DNA of 64,000 nucleotides from Bosea sp. OAE506 (GCF_040546595.1 NZ_JBEPOB010000001.1:441501-505500); one strand, 5' to 3'; shown: positions 18,216 to 26,048, counted from the first letter of the stretch. Made by a program: numbers and translations. Notes: generated by a model from the letters alone, not told the origin.

Positions 18216-18268
18216 GCAGGCTCCCTCCGGGATGCGAATGAGGTCGTGAGCGGCGTCCCAGGGATTTT

Positions 18269-18306
18269 AGCAAGGGCCGTGCCAAGCCGGCTCGATTGTG
18301 TCCAAT
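18269..18306 (-). promoter_or_regulatory. Sigma-54 promoter P1 with ATTG-N4-CAAT box
   Basis: On the minus strand TTGGCACGGCCCTTGCT (18285-18269) matches the sigma-54 -24/-12 consensus, with GG and GC separated by exactly 10 bases. Nine bases upstream of the -24 hexamer is the palindromic box ATTGGACACAAT (18306-18295). The predicted start near 18258 gives a leader of about 43 nt for the binding-protein gene. The same architecture recurs at P2 and P3. Confidence 0.8.
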
Positions 18307-18598
18307 CTGATCAACCGACCTGTTTTGGCCCCATGGCCCCGCTCGGAGCCACACCGCCGTCAGAGACTCATTTTCAGCAATATCGGGTTATTTCCGCCTT
18401 GATCAGCGGACCAAGCAGACGCCCCACCCGCAACGGCGGAAGTGAGCCCGGACTTCATTGCACACAACTTCGCCAAGGCGACCCGCACCCCGACCGGACT
18501 GGCGCGAATGACGCCCACTTTGTGCTGCGCTGCACAATGTTGCGCCGACACGCTCCGGCGGAGCGGCCCCGCCGCTCCGCCAGAGCCCACACCCGACC
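18307..18598. other. Upstream region of P1 with inverted repeats
   Basis: No gene is evident. An ATTG-N4-CAAC box lies at 18457-18468. A perfect inverted repeat TTGTGC-N6-GCACAA lies at 18520-18537, about 260-280 bp upstream of the P1 start, a typical distance for an enhancer-binding activator site. A 10-bp GC-rich hairpin (18557-18566 with 18572-18581) just past the end of the cysteine hydrolase gene may mark its transcript end. Confidence 0.45.
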
Positions 18599-19306
18599 TC
18601 ACTCGGCCGCCTGCAGCACAGTGGCGCCGGCGCCGATCGCGGCGATGACCTCGTCGGTCGACTGGACGTCACCGAACAGGGCCAGGATGTTGCCGAGCGT
18701 CGCGTTGTGCTCCTCGTCCGTCCGGCAGGCATTGGCGTCGGAGACGAAGACGACCTTGTAGTTCATCATCATCGCGTCGCGCGCGGTCGACTCGCAGCAG
18801 ACATTCGTCGCCGTGCCGACGATGATCAGCGTGTCGATGCCCCGCTCCTGCAATTGCGCATGAAGCGTCGATGAACCCTCGACAAAGGCACCGAAGCGCT
18901 GCTTCTCGACCGCCCAGTCCCCGGGCAGGACCTCCAGCTCTGGATAGATCGCATGGCCGAAGCTGCCGCGCGCGAAGGCGGCGATCATGCGCTGCTTGAA
19001 GTCGCCCTTGGTGAAGTTGTCGAACCAGACGCACCAGTCCGCCTGCGTCTCCTCCGTGATCGTGTTCTGGATGTAGACGACGAGGCCGCCGGCGGCCCTG
19101 AGCGCCTGCCCGATGCGGTTGACGTTGGGCACGATCTCGCGGGCATAGGGGATTTCGGCCGGCTGGCCCGGCGCCATGAAGCCGTTCTGGAGATCGACCA
19201 CGATCAGCGCGGTCCGGGCCGGATCGAGCGCCTCGAACAGCCTGACCTTACCGCGCCGCTCGACGACGCGCTGGAGAACGTAATCCGGGATCGCAATGGT
19301 GTGCAT
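18599..19306 (-). CDS. Isochorismatase-fold cysteine hydrolase 2 (ureide/biuret hydrolase-like)
   Basis: 235-aa paralogue of the enzyme at 11705-12415. Triad Asp38 (VVDLQNGF), Lys135 (EKQRFGAF) and Cys170 (TNVCCESTARDA) is present, with the same double-Cys loop found in biuret/ureidoacrylate-type hydrolases. The segment at residues 80-125 (NTITEETQADWCVWFDNF) differs most from copy 1, so substrate may differ. The gene is monocistronic and has its own sigma-54 promoter (P2) with the island box. Confidence 0.87.
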   Translation of the reverse strand: MHTIAIPDYVLQRVVERRGKVRLFEALDPARTALIVVDLQNGFMAPGQPAEIPYAREIVPNVNRIGQALRAAGGLVVYIQNTITEETQADWCVWFDNFTKGDFKQRMIAAFARGSFGHAIYPELEVLPGDWAVEKQRFGAFVEGSSTLHAQLQERGIDTLIIVGTATNVCCESTARDAMMMNYKVVFVSDANACRTDEEHNATLGNILALFGDVQSTDEVIAAIGAGATVLQAAE

Positions 19307-19388
19307 GGGACGCTCCTGATCGACGGGACGAGGGTCGCGCCGACATGGGCCCCGCCTCGGGCCGCGCCGGCGATAGCTCCACCATCAC

Positions 19389-19426
19389 AGCAAGCCCCAT
19401 GCCAAGCTCGGGTGATTGTATTCAAT
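19389..19426 (-). promoter_or_regulatory. Sigma-54 promoter P2 with ATTG-N4-CAAT box
   Basis: Minus-strand TTGGCATGGGGCTTGCT (19405-19389) has GG and GC 10 bases apart. The box ATTGAATACAAT (19426-19415) ends nine bases upstream of the -24 hexamer, as at P1. Predicted start near 19378, leader about 72 nt, driving cysteine hydrolase 2. P2 and P3 are divergent with 186 bp between their boxes; nothing else is obvious in that interval. Confidence 0.8.
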
Positions 19427-19612
19427 GCAGCGCTGCCGCCAAAATGGACGCTTCATGCTGGCGCGAGGCCAGAGCGTCGGGATGAGCGGCTTCTGCGCCC
19501 AATAGGCCGCGAAGTAGCCGCCGCTTTATTGGGCTTCTGCGCGCTTGGTCCCCTCTGGACCCCATAGGCCAGCAGGAGAGCTGCTGCCGCCAGCGCCGAG
19601 ACAGCTTACCTC

Positions 19613-19650
19613 ATTGGATACAATGATGCGGAAATGGCATGGCTGTTGCA
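19613..19650 (+). promoter_or_regulatory. Sigma-54 promoter P3 with ATTG-N4-CAAT box
   Basis: Plus-strand ATGGCATGGCTGTTGCA (19634-19650) carries GG (19636-19637) and GC (19648-19649) separated by 10 bases. The box ATTGGATACAAT (19613-19624) ends nine bases before the -24 hexamer. Predicted start near 19661 gives a leader of about 28 nt for the small subunit/amidase 5 operon. Confidence 0.8.
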
Positions 19651-19688
19651 TCGCCCGGGCCGACGAAAGCGGACCAGAGGACAGGGCG

Positions 19689-19898
19689 ATGAGCGAAGCG
19701 AGCACGGCGGATCTGAAGCTCGAACTGGAGGTGCTGCTGCGGCGCGCCGAAGTGGCTGTCCCGGAAGACCGGATGGCCGCCGTCCTGGCCGGCTATGGCG
19801 ACCTCAAGCGCATGTGCGCGCTGCTGCGCCAGCCGCGCACGGCGGCGGACGAGCCCTCCAACACCTTCTCCCTCGTCACCCTGATGAAGGGGGTCTGA
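19689..19898 (+). CDS. Small GatC/AtzG-like amidase subunit 4
   Basis: 69-aa soluble peptide from ATG 19689; the longer frame from 19545 would run through the sigma-54 promoter. A helical stretch (LELEVLLRRAE, AVLAGYGDLKRMCALL) is followed by the tail DEPSNTFSL, a variant of the Glu-Pro-x-x-x-Phe tail of the other small subunits. The amidase ATG comes one base after its stop. It is first in an operon running to the SDR gene at 24247. Confidence 0.72.
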   Translation: MSEASTADLKLELEVLLRRAEVAVPEDRMAAVLAGYGDLKRMCALLRQPRTAADEPSNTFSLVTLMKGV

Positions 19899-19899
19899 C

Positions 19900-21334
19900 A
19901 TGCCCGCAACCGGCACCACCAAACCGCTGCACGAACTGTCCATTGCCGAGGCTGGCGCCGCCCTGCGTGCGGGCGAGCTGACAGCAACCGCGCTCGCGCA
20001 GGACGCGCTGGCACGGATCGCCGCGCTGGACGGCGCACTGAACAGCTTCATCACCGTCACCGCCGAACGGGCGCTCGCCGATGCTGATGCCGCCGACGCC
20101 GCCTTCAAGGCGGGCATCGACGCCGGCCCGATGCAGGGCGTGCCCTATGCGCTGAAGGACATCTACGACACGGCCGGCATCCGCACGACCTGCCACTCCA
20201 AGCTGCTGGTCGACAATGTGCCCGCCGCCGATTCCGTCGTGGCGGCCAAGATCAAGGCCGGGGGAGGCGTGCTGCTCGGCAAGCTCTCGACGCATGAATT
20301 CGCGCTGGGCGGCCCGAGTTTCGACCTGCCGTTTCCGCCCGCGCGCAACCCGTGGAACCCCGAGCACATTCCCGGCGGCTCGTCTTCCGGGTCGGGCGCG
20401 GCGGAGGCTGCAGGGCTGTGCCGCATGGCGATGGGGTCCGACACCGGCGGCTCGATCCGCGGGCCGGCCGCCTATTGCGGCACGGTCGGGCTGAAGCCGA
20501 CCTATGGACTGGTGTCCCGGCGCGGCGTCTTCCCGCTCTCCTATACGCTCGACCATTGCGGCCCGCTGAGCTGGACGGTCGAGGACGCCGCGATCACCAT
20601 GGAGGTGATCACCGGGCACGATCCGCTCGATCCCGCCAGTGCCGATGTGCCCGCCCCCGATTTCCGCAGCGGGCTGGGCGGCGATGTCAGCGGGCTGAAG
20701 ATCGCGCTGCCACGCCATTTCTTCGCGCAGGCCGAGGGCGTCTCGCCCGAGGTCCTGGCGGCGATCGACAAGGCCGCCGATTTGCTGGCGAAGGCCGGCG
20801 CGATCGTCGAGGAGGTCACGATCCCCGATTACGAGCTGTTCAACGCCGTCGGGCGGGTGATCATGTTCTCCGAGGCCTTCGCGATCCACGAGAAGGATTA
20901 CCGCGAGCGCCCGCTCGATTTCGGCCGTCTGACCTTCACCCGTATGATCCTGGGCGCCACCACGAGCGCCGCCGACCTGACCCAGGCCTATCGCCTGCGC
21001 CCGGGAGCTGGCGGTGGCGGTCAACCACCAGCTGCTCAAGCAGTACGACGCGATCCTCTGCGCCTCGGCGCTGGCGCCGGCCGCGCGCTTCGACAGCTTC
21101 TCGGACGCCTTCCCGCCAAACTGGCCGATCCAGACCATGCCGTTCAACGTCACCGGCAACCCGGCGATGTCGATGCCGGCCGGGTTCTCGGCCTCGGGCC
21201 TGCCGCTTTCGGTGCAGATCGTCGGGCGGCCCTTCGACGAGCCGACGGTTCTGCGCATCGGGGCGCAGATCGAGAAGGCGCTGGCCCTGACGGGGCTGCG
21301 GCCGGCGACAGCCGCGCTCAGGCAGGCGGCATGA
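19900..21334 (+). pseudogene. Amidase-signature family hydrolase 5, interrupted by a one-base frameshift
   Basis: Amidase-signature gene with Lys86 (YALKDIYD), loop GGSSSGSGAAE and Ser185 (DTGGSIRGPA). Homology to its paralogues runs in frame from ATG 19900 to about 20999, then jumps one frame: after YRLR the frame reads into unrelated Pro/Gly/Arg-rich sequence, while the +1 frame continues with ELAVAVNHQLLKQYDAIL to a normal C-terminus ending at 21334. A C-run at 21000-21002 with one extra C explains this; removing it restores a 477-aa enzyme. It may be a real inactivation or a sequencing error. The truncated product would still contain the whole catalytic triad but lack the C-terminal quarter. 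Confidence 0.85.
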
Positions 21335-21370
21335 GGCGCCGGTGCGCCGAGGGCCACACCCGGTGCCCCC

Positions 21371-22477
21371 ATGAGCGAGGATGATGCCGGGGCGCGCGCC
21401 GTCGCCTTCCTCCCTGACGAGGCGCTGCCGGAGCCGGCTCCGGAGCTTGTCACCGTCGAGGCCTCGGCGGACAGCCTCGCGGCCGCCGCCTCGATCCTCG
21501 CAGCCAGTGCTTTGCCGGCTGCGGCGAACGCCCTGCCGACAGCGCGAGCACGCCATCGCGACCGCGCCCGCGGCTGGTGGCGCGCGGCCACGCCCAATCT
21601 GCGCGGCTCGCTTCTGATGATCGCCGCCTTCAGCGCCTTCGCGGTGATGATGACGCTGATCAAGCTCGCGGGCGGACGCGTGCCGCTGCCGCAGATCCTG
21701 ATCGTCCGGCAGCTGGTGATGACGCTGATCCTCGCTCTGGTGGTCGGGCGCGCCCTGCCCCGGATCATGCACACCAGCCGTCCGGGGCTGCAGTTCCTGC
21801 GGGGGATGTTCTCGCTCGGCGCCATGCTGTGCGGCTTCACGGCGCTGATCTATCTGCCGATGGCAGAGGCGACGGCGCTGGGCTTCGCGCAGGTGCTGTT
21901 CGTGACGCTGCTCGCCATCCTCATCCTGGGCGAGGTCGTCGACCGGCGGCGCTGGATCGCCCTGGCGATCGGCTTCGCCGGGGTCTTCGTCATGCTGCGG
22001 CCGGGCGGCGAGGCAATGAGCGGTTATGCGCTGCTCGCCATTCTCGGCGCGCTGTTCGGGGCCGGCATCACGATCTCGGTGCGCGTGCTCGGCCAGTCCG
22101 AGCGCACGGAGACGATCCTGTTCTGGCAGGGCGCTGTGGTGCTGATCGCACTTGGCGCACCGGCCGTCTTCCTGTGGACCCATCCGACTCCGGTCGAATG
22201 GGTGCTGATGATCGGCATCGGCGTCGTCGGCACGGCCGGGCAATGGCTCGTCACCCGCGCCTACCAGATGGGCGAGGCCTCGGCGCTCGCGCCGCTCGAC
22301 TTCGTCCGCCTGCTGCTGGCGACGCTGAGCGGCTATCTCGTCTTCGCCGAGCTGCCCAATCTCGTCACCATCGTCGGCGCTGCGCTGGTCGCCGGCGGCA
22401 CCCTCTATACGATGCGCCACAACGCCGGCGCGCGCCGCCTAGCCGCCACGCCGCTGCCGGACAACCCGCCCGCCTGA
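21371..22477 (+). CDS. EamA/DMT-family transporter 3 with extended N-terminus
   Basis: 368-aa transporter; ten spans in two EamA repeats begin near residue 77 (GSLLMIAAFSAFAVMMTLIK). The first 75 residues are an acidic, alanine-rich, non-membrane extension not seen in the other two EamA proteins here. The ribosome site before ATG 21371 is weak; no later Met gives a more typical length without entering the first span. It is co-directional with amidase 5 and the formamidase-type gene, suggesting transport of an island metabolite. Confidence 0.83.
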   Translation: MSEDDAGARAVAFLPDEALPEPAPELVTVEASADSLAAAASILAASALPAAANALPTARARHRDRARGWWRAATPNLRGSLLMIAAFSAFAVMMTLIKLAGGRVPLPQILIVRQLVMTLILALVVGRALPRIMHTSRPGLQFLRGMFSLGAMLCGFTALIYLPMAEATALGFAQVLFVTLLAILILGEVVDRRRWIALAIGFAGVFVMLRPGGEAMSGYALLAILGALFGAGITISVRVLGQSERTETILFWQGAVVLIALGAPAVFLWTHPTPVEWVLMIGIGVVGTAGQWLVTRAYQMGEASALAPLDFVRLLLATLSGYLVFAELPNLVTIVGAALVAGGTLYTMRHNAGARRLAATPLPDNPPA

Positions 22478-22512
22478 CACCATCTCCGCCCCTCTGACCC
22501 GGACGACGACGC

Positions 22513-23466
22513 ATGACCCATCATCACCTGAAAGCCAGCGGCGCGACCTGCCATTGGGGCTTCTTCGACGCGGCGCTGAAGCCGAAGCTGGTGATCGCCA
22601 GCGGCGACACGGTCACCGTCGACACGGTGACCGGCGCTCCGGAAGTCCATCCCAAGCCGGGCAGCGGCTTCACCACCCCGCCCGAGATCGCCGACGTCCA
22701 TGCCCATGCCGAGAAGACCCTGCCCGGCCATATCCTGACCGGGCCGATCGCCGTCGAGGGTGCTAAGCCCGGCCATGTGCTGGAGGTGCGGATCGAGGAT
22801 ATCCAGCTTCGGCAGGACTGGGGCTACAACGTCATCCGCCCGCTCGCCGGCACGCTGCAGAGCGATTTCCATGATGTCCGGCTGCTGCACATCCCGCTCG
22901 ACCTCAACGCCAAGATCGGTAAGCTGCCCTGGGGCCTGGAACTGGAACTCGCGCCCTTCTTCGGGGTGATGGGCACGGCGCCGCCGCCGGCCTGGGGCCG
23001 CGTAACCTCGATCGTGCCGCGCGCCTTCGGCGGCAATCTCGACAACAAGGAGATGGTCGCGGGCGCGACGATCTTCCTGCCGGTCTTCGTCGAGGGCGGG
23101 CTGTTCTCGTGCGGCGACGGCCATGCGGCGCAGGGCGACGGCGAGGTCTGCGTCACGGCGATCGAAACCGCGCTGCAGGGCCGCTTCACCTTCATCCTGC
23201 GCGAGGACCTCACCTTCACCTATCCGCGGGCGGAGACGCCGACGCATTACCTGACCATGGGCATGGACCCCGATCTCGACCGCTGCGCCGAGATGGCGCT
23301 GCGCGACATGATCGTGCTGATCGGCGAGGTGGCCGGCTTCTCGCGCGAGGACGCCTACACGCTGTGCTCGATCGCCGCCGATCTGCGGGTGACCCAGACG
23401 GTCAACGGCTCCAAGGGCATCCACTGCATGCTCGCCAAGAAGCTCCTGCTCCCGAAGGCGGCCTGA
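22513..23466 (+). CDS. Acetamidase/formamidase family protein
   Basis: 317-aa soluble protein of the FmdA/AmdA family, which hydrolyses short amides (formamide, acetamide) to the acid and ammonia. Family features include DTVTGAPEVHP, the metal/active-site region DVHAHAEKTLPGHILTGPI near residues 60-80 and the conserved GGNLDNKEM and SCGDGHAAQGDGEV segments. It has no signal peptide. In the operon it follows an EamA transporter and precedes an SDR by one base. Its presence supports nitrogen release from simple amides as the common theme. Confidence 0.88.
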   Translation: MTHHHLKASGATCHWGFFDAALKPKLVIASGDTVTVDTVTGAPEVHPKPGSGFTTPPEIADVHAHAEKTLPGHILTGPIAVEGAKPGHVLEVRIEDIQLRQDWGYNVIRPLAGTLQSDFHDVRLLHIPLDLNAKIGKLPWGLELELAPFFGVMGTAPPPAWGRVTSIVPRAFGGNLDNKEMVAGATIFLPVFVEGGLFSCGDGHAAQGDGEVCVTAIETALQGRFTFILREDLTFTYPRAETPTHYLTMGMDPDLDRCAEMALRDMIVLIGEVAGFSREDAYTLCSIAADLRVTQTVNGSKGIHCMLAKKLLLPKAA

Positions 23467-23467
23467 G

Positions 23468-24247
23468 ATGGATCTGGGTCTGAAGGGGAAGATCGCGCTG
23501 ATCACCGGCGGCAGCCGCGGCATCGGCAAGGCCACCGCGTTGCTGCTTGCCGGCGAGGGCGTCCGCCTCGCCATCGCCGCGCGCGGGGCGGACACGCTCG
23601 CCGCAACCGCGGCCGAGATCCGGGACGCAGGCGGCGAGGTTCTCACCATCCAGGCGGATTTCCGCAGCCCCGCGGAATCGGCGCGGGCCGTGGCGGAGAC
23701 CATGGCGGCCTATGGCGGGCTCGACATCCTGATCGCCAATGCCGGCGGCAGCTTCGGCGAGCGCGAGCTGGCCAGCGCCAGCGACGCCGACTGGGAGGAG
23801 ACCTTCCGCTTCAATGTCGGCCATGCCATCGCGGCGCTGCGCGAAGCGACGCCGGCGCTTACCCGCAGCGACATCGGCAACGCCGTCTTCGTCGCCTCGA
23901 TCTCCGGCCGTGCTCCGGCCGCGCGAGGCGCGCAATATGCCGCGGCCAAGGCCGGCCTGATCCATGCCGCGCGCTCGCTCGCCTGGGAGCTGGGGCCTCA
24001 GGGCATCCGCGTGAACGCCGTCTCGCCAGGCTCGACGATCTTCCCCGGCGGCGGCTGGGAGCGGATCCGGGCCGAGCGCCCCGAGGATTTTGCCAAGTTC
24101 GAGGCGGAGGATTTTCCGGCGCAGCGGCTCGGTGCGGTCCAGGAGATCGCCGACGCAATCACCTTCGTCGTCTCGCCGCGCGCGGCGGGCATCAATGCGG
24201 CCGACATCCATGTCGATGGCGGCCAGCGGCGGCCCTCGATCCGCTGA
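23468..24247 (+). CDS. SDR-family NAD(P)-dependent oxidoreductase
   Basis: 259-aa Rossmann-fold reductase/dehydrogenase with the nucleotide motif TGGSRGIGKAT (residues about 14-24), NAG in IANAGGSFGE, and the catalytic Ser plus Tyr-x-x-x-Lys (QYAAAKAGL). ATG 23468 is directly after the formamidase stop, so translation is coupled. Substrate unknown; related to 3-oxoacyl reductase-like enzymes that act on hydroxy or keto intermediates. It is the last gene before the hairpin at 24251-24287. Confidence 0.88.
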   Translation: MDLGLKGKIALITGGSRGIGKATALLLAGEGVRLAIAARGADTLAATAAEIRDAGGEVLTIQADFRSPAESARAVAETMAAYGGLDILIANAGGSFGERELASASDADWEETFRFNVGHAIAALREATPALTRSDIGNAVFVASISGRAPAARGAQYAAAKAGLIHAARSLAWELGPQGIRVNAVSPGSTIFPGGGWERIRAERPEDFAKFEAEDFPAQRLGAVQEIADAITFVVSPRAAGINAADIHVDGGQRRPSIR

Positions 24248-24250
24248 GGG

Positions 24251-24287
24251 TGATCTGCCGCCGCCGGGGGGGGGCGGCGGCAGATCA
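24251..24287. terminator. Perfect 15-bp hairpin between convergent SDR and amidase 6 genes
   Basis: TGATCTGCCGCCGCC (24251-24265) pairs exactly with 24273-24287 around a loop of seven Gs. It sits between two convergent stop codons and should stop or protect transcripts from both sides; no T-run follows. Confidence 0.7.
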
Positions 24288-24297
24288 GTGTGCAATC

Positions 24298-25731
24298 TCA
24301 GGACACGTTGGGCGGCAGGCGGCGGTGCCAATCGGTGTCGCGCTGATAGGCGTCGGCGATCTTGAGAACGCGCGCCTCAGCGAAGGGGCGGCCCTGGATC
24401 TGGAAGCCGATCGGCAGGCCGTTGGAATCGAGCCCGCAGGGCACGCTGACCGAGGGCAGTCCGAGATAGTTGATCGGCCGCGTGTTGATCGAGACGTCCT
24501 GGAAGGTCTCGATCGCGCCCGGTGTGCCGGCATCGATGTCGGTGGCCAGCAGCGTCGGCACCTTCATCCGCAGCGTCGGCGTGATGAAGGCATCGCAGAC
24601 GCCGAACACCGCAGCCGCCACCGCCTTCAGGATCGCGCCGCGCCTTGCCAGCGCCTCGAGATAATAGGTGCCGGGAATGCCCTGCGACGGGTAAAGCCGG
24701 CCGCTCAGATGCACGGCATAGTCCTGCGGGCGCTGGCGCATCCATTGCGCATGGATCGTGCCGCCCTCGACGCGTGAGACGATGCCGCCATAGGTCGCCA
24801 CCGCATCCATATGCGGGATCGTGACCGGGACGATGACGGCGCCGCGGGCCTCCAGCACCGCGACCATGGCGTCGAAGGCGGCCTGGACCTCGGGGTCGAT
24901 GCCGTCGAAGAAGTAGTTGGTGGGCACGCCGATGCGCATGCCCCGGATGTCGCCGGTCAGGGCGGCTTCGTAGTCCGGCACCGGCTCGGCGGACGAGGTC
25001 GGGTCCTTGGGATCCTGTCCCGCGATGACGCCGAGGAAGCGCGCGGCATCGCGGGCGGTCTGCGTCAGCGGCCCGACATTGTCGGCCGAGAAGGAGAGCG
25101 GCATGACGCCATGGCGCGAGACACGGGTCTGCGTCGCCTTGATGCCGGTGACGCCGCAGATTGCGGCCGGAAGTCGGATCGAGCCGCCGGTGTCGGAGCC
25201 GAGCGCACCATAGACCAGCCGCGCCGCGACCGCCGCGCCCGAGCCCGAGGAGGAGCCGCCGGTGCAGTAGTCGGTGTGCCAGGGATTGCGGCAATGGCCG
25301 TAATGCTGGTTGTGGCCGGTCGGGTTTTGCGCGAACTCGGCCATGTTCAGCCCGCCCAGCGTCACCGAGCCGGCGTCCTCCAGCCGCTCCATCACGGTGG
25401 CGGTGTAGCCCGGGCGGAAATCCTTGCGGATCGCCGAGCCGCAGGTCGAGAGCTTGCCGGCCTTGTAGTACATGTCCTTGTGGGCCAGCGGCAGGCCGTG
25501 GAGCGGACCCAGCGTCGCGCCCGATTTCCGCTTCTTGTCGAGCGCCTCGGCGGCTTCGAGCGCGGCGGCGCCCTCCAGCCAGATCGCCGAATTGATCGCC
25601 TTGTCGACGCGGGTGAAGGCTTCCAGCGCGACGGTGGTGAGTTCGACGGCGGTGACGGAGCCGTCCTTCAGCGCATCGGCGGCGTCGGTCAGCGAGAGAT
25701 GCAGGAGCGAGCTTTTCGCGGCGGCGTTCAT
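24298..25731 (-). CDS. Amidase-signature family hydrolase 6
   Basis: 477-aa amidase-signature enzyme, the most divergent of the six. Lys85 lies in PLAHKDMYY instead of the usual GLKD; the loop GGSSSGSGAAV and Ser184 (DTGGSIRLPA) are standard. The pocket region (MRQRPQDYAVHLSGRLYPSQ) is unlike the plus-strand paralogues. ATG 25731 overlaps the stop of the small subunit gene (ATGA). Its divergence and separate promoter argue for an older duplicate or independent acquisition. Confidence 0.9.
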   Translation of the reverse strand: MNAAAKSSLLHLSLTDAADALKDGSVTAVELTTVALEAFTRVDKAINSAIWLEGAAALEAAEALDKKRKSGATLGPLHGLPLAHKDMYYKAGKLSTCGSAIRKDFRPGYTATVMERLEDAGSVTLGGLNMAEFAQNPTGHNQHYGHCRNPWHTDYCTGGSSSGSGAAVAARLVYGALGSDTGGSIRLPAAICGVTGIKATQTRVSRHGVMPLSFSADNVGPLTQTARDAARFLGVIAGQDPKDPTSSAEPVPDYEAALTGDIRGMRIGVPTNYFFDGIDPEVQAAFDAMVAVLEARGAVIVPVTIPHMDAVATYGGIVSRVEGGTIHAQWMRQRPQDYAVHLSGRLYPSQGIPGTYYLEALARRGAILKAVAAAVFGVCDAFITPTLRMKVPTLLATDIDAGTPGAIETFQDVSINTRPINYLGLPSVSVPCGLDSNGLPIGFQIQGRPFAEARVLKIADAYQRDTDWHRRLPPNVS

Positions 25732-25934
25732 GACTGCGGCTCCTTCGTTTCCTGGAGCGCGGCCTCGAAGCTCGACGGCTCGTCCTCGAAGGCGAGCTGC
25801 CCGCGCAAGGCGGTGAAGCCCGCAATGCTGGCGGCCAGCGCATCGGCCATGATGCCGGCCGCCTCATTGGGCTGGCTGATGCCCGACCATGTCTGCGCCT
25901 GGACGGCGACGATGTCCCGCAACGGGGTCTGCAT
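25728..25934 (-). CDS. Small GatC/AtzG-like amidase subunit 5
   Basis: 68-aa peptide starting at ATG 25934 after AGGAGA. It has a helical centre (EAAGIMADALAASIAGFTAL) and tail FEDEPSSF, again the Glu-Pro-x-x-Phe pattern. The four-base overlap with amidase 6 gives strict coupling. It is shifted in sequence from subunits 1-3 just as amidase 6 is from amidases 1-4, consistent with co-evolving pairs. Confidence 0.72.
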   Translation of the reverse strand: MQTPLRDIVAVQAQTWSGISQPNEAAGIMADALAASIAGFTALRGQLAFEDEPSSFEAALQETKEPQS

Positions 25935-25969
25935 AGCTTTCTCCTCTCTCCATCAGAATGACGAGAAGG

Positions 25970-26033
25970 ATTGTATGCAAACGACGTGCCTGGCCGCTCT
26001 TATCGGATGCCATAGCGTGAAATAGGATACATT
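25970..26033 (-). promoter_or_regulatory. Variant sigma-54 promoter P4 with overlapping and upstream boxes
   Basis: Minus-strand CAGGCACGTCGTTTGCAT (25992-25975) has GG and GC 10 bases apart; the -24 is CAGGCAC rather than TTGGCAC. One island box, TTTGCATACAAT (25981-25970), overlaps the -12 element. A second, AATGTATCCTAT (26033-26022), is 29 bp upstream of the -24 hexamer, 20 bp further than at P1-P3. Predicted start near 25965, leader about 31 nt, for subunit 5 and amidase 6. Confidence 0.6.
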
Positions 26034-26048
26034 CGGCTGTACCACCGC

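Noticed and set aside
18520..18537. Possible NtrC site (TTGTGC-N6-GCACAA)
   Set aside because: The half-site orientation is GTGC...GCAC rather than the GCAC...GTGC of NtrC sites. Kept only as an unnamed inverted repeat.
24266..24272. G-run as a possible phase-variable tract
   Set aside because: It is the loop of a perfect intergenic hairpin between convergent stops, not in a coding or promoter position.
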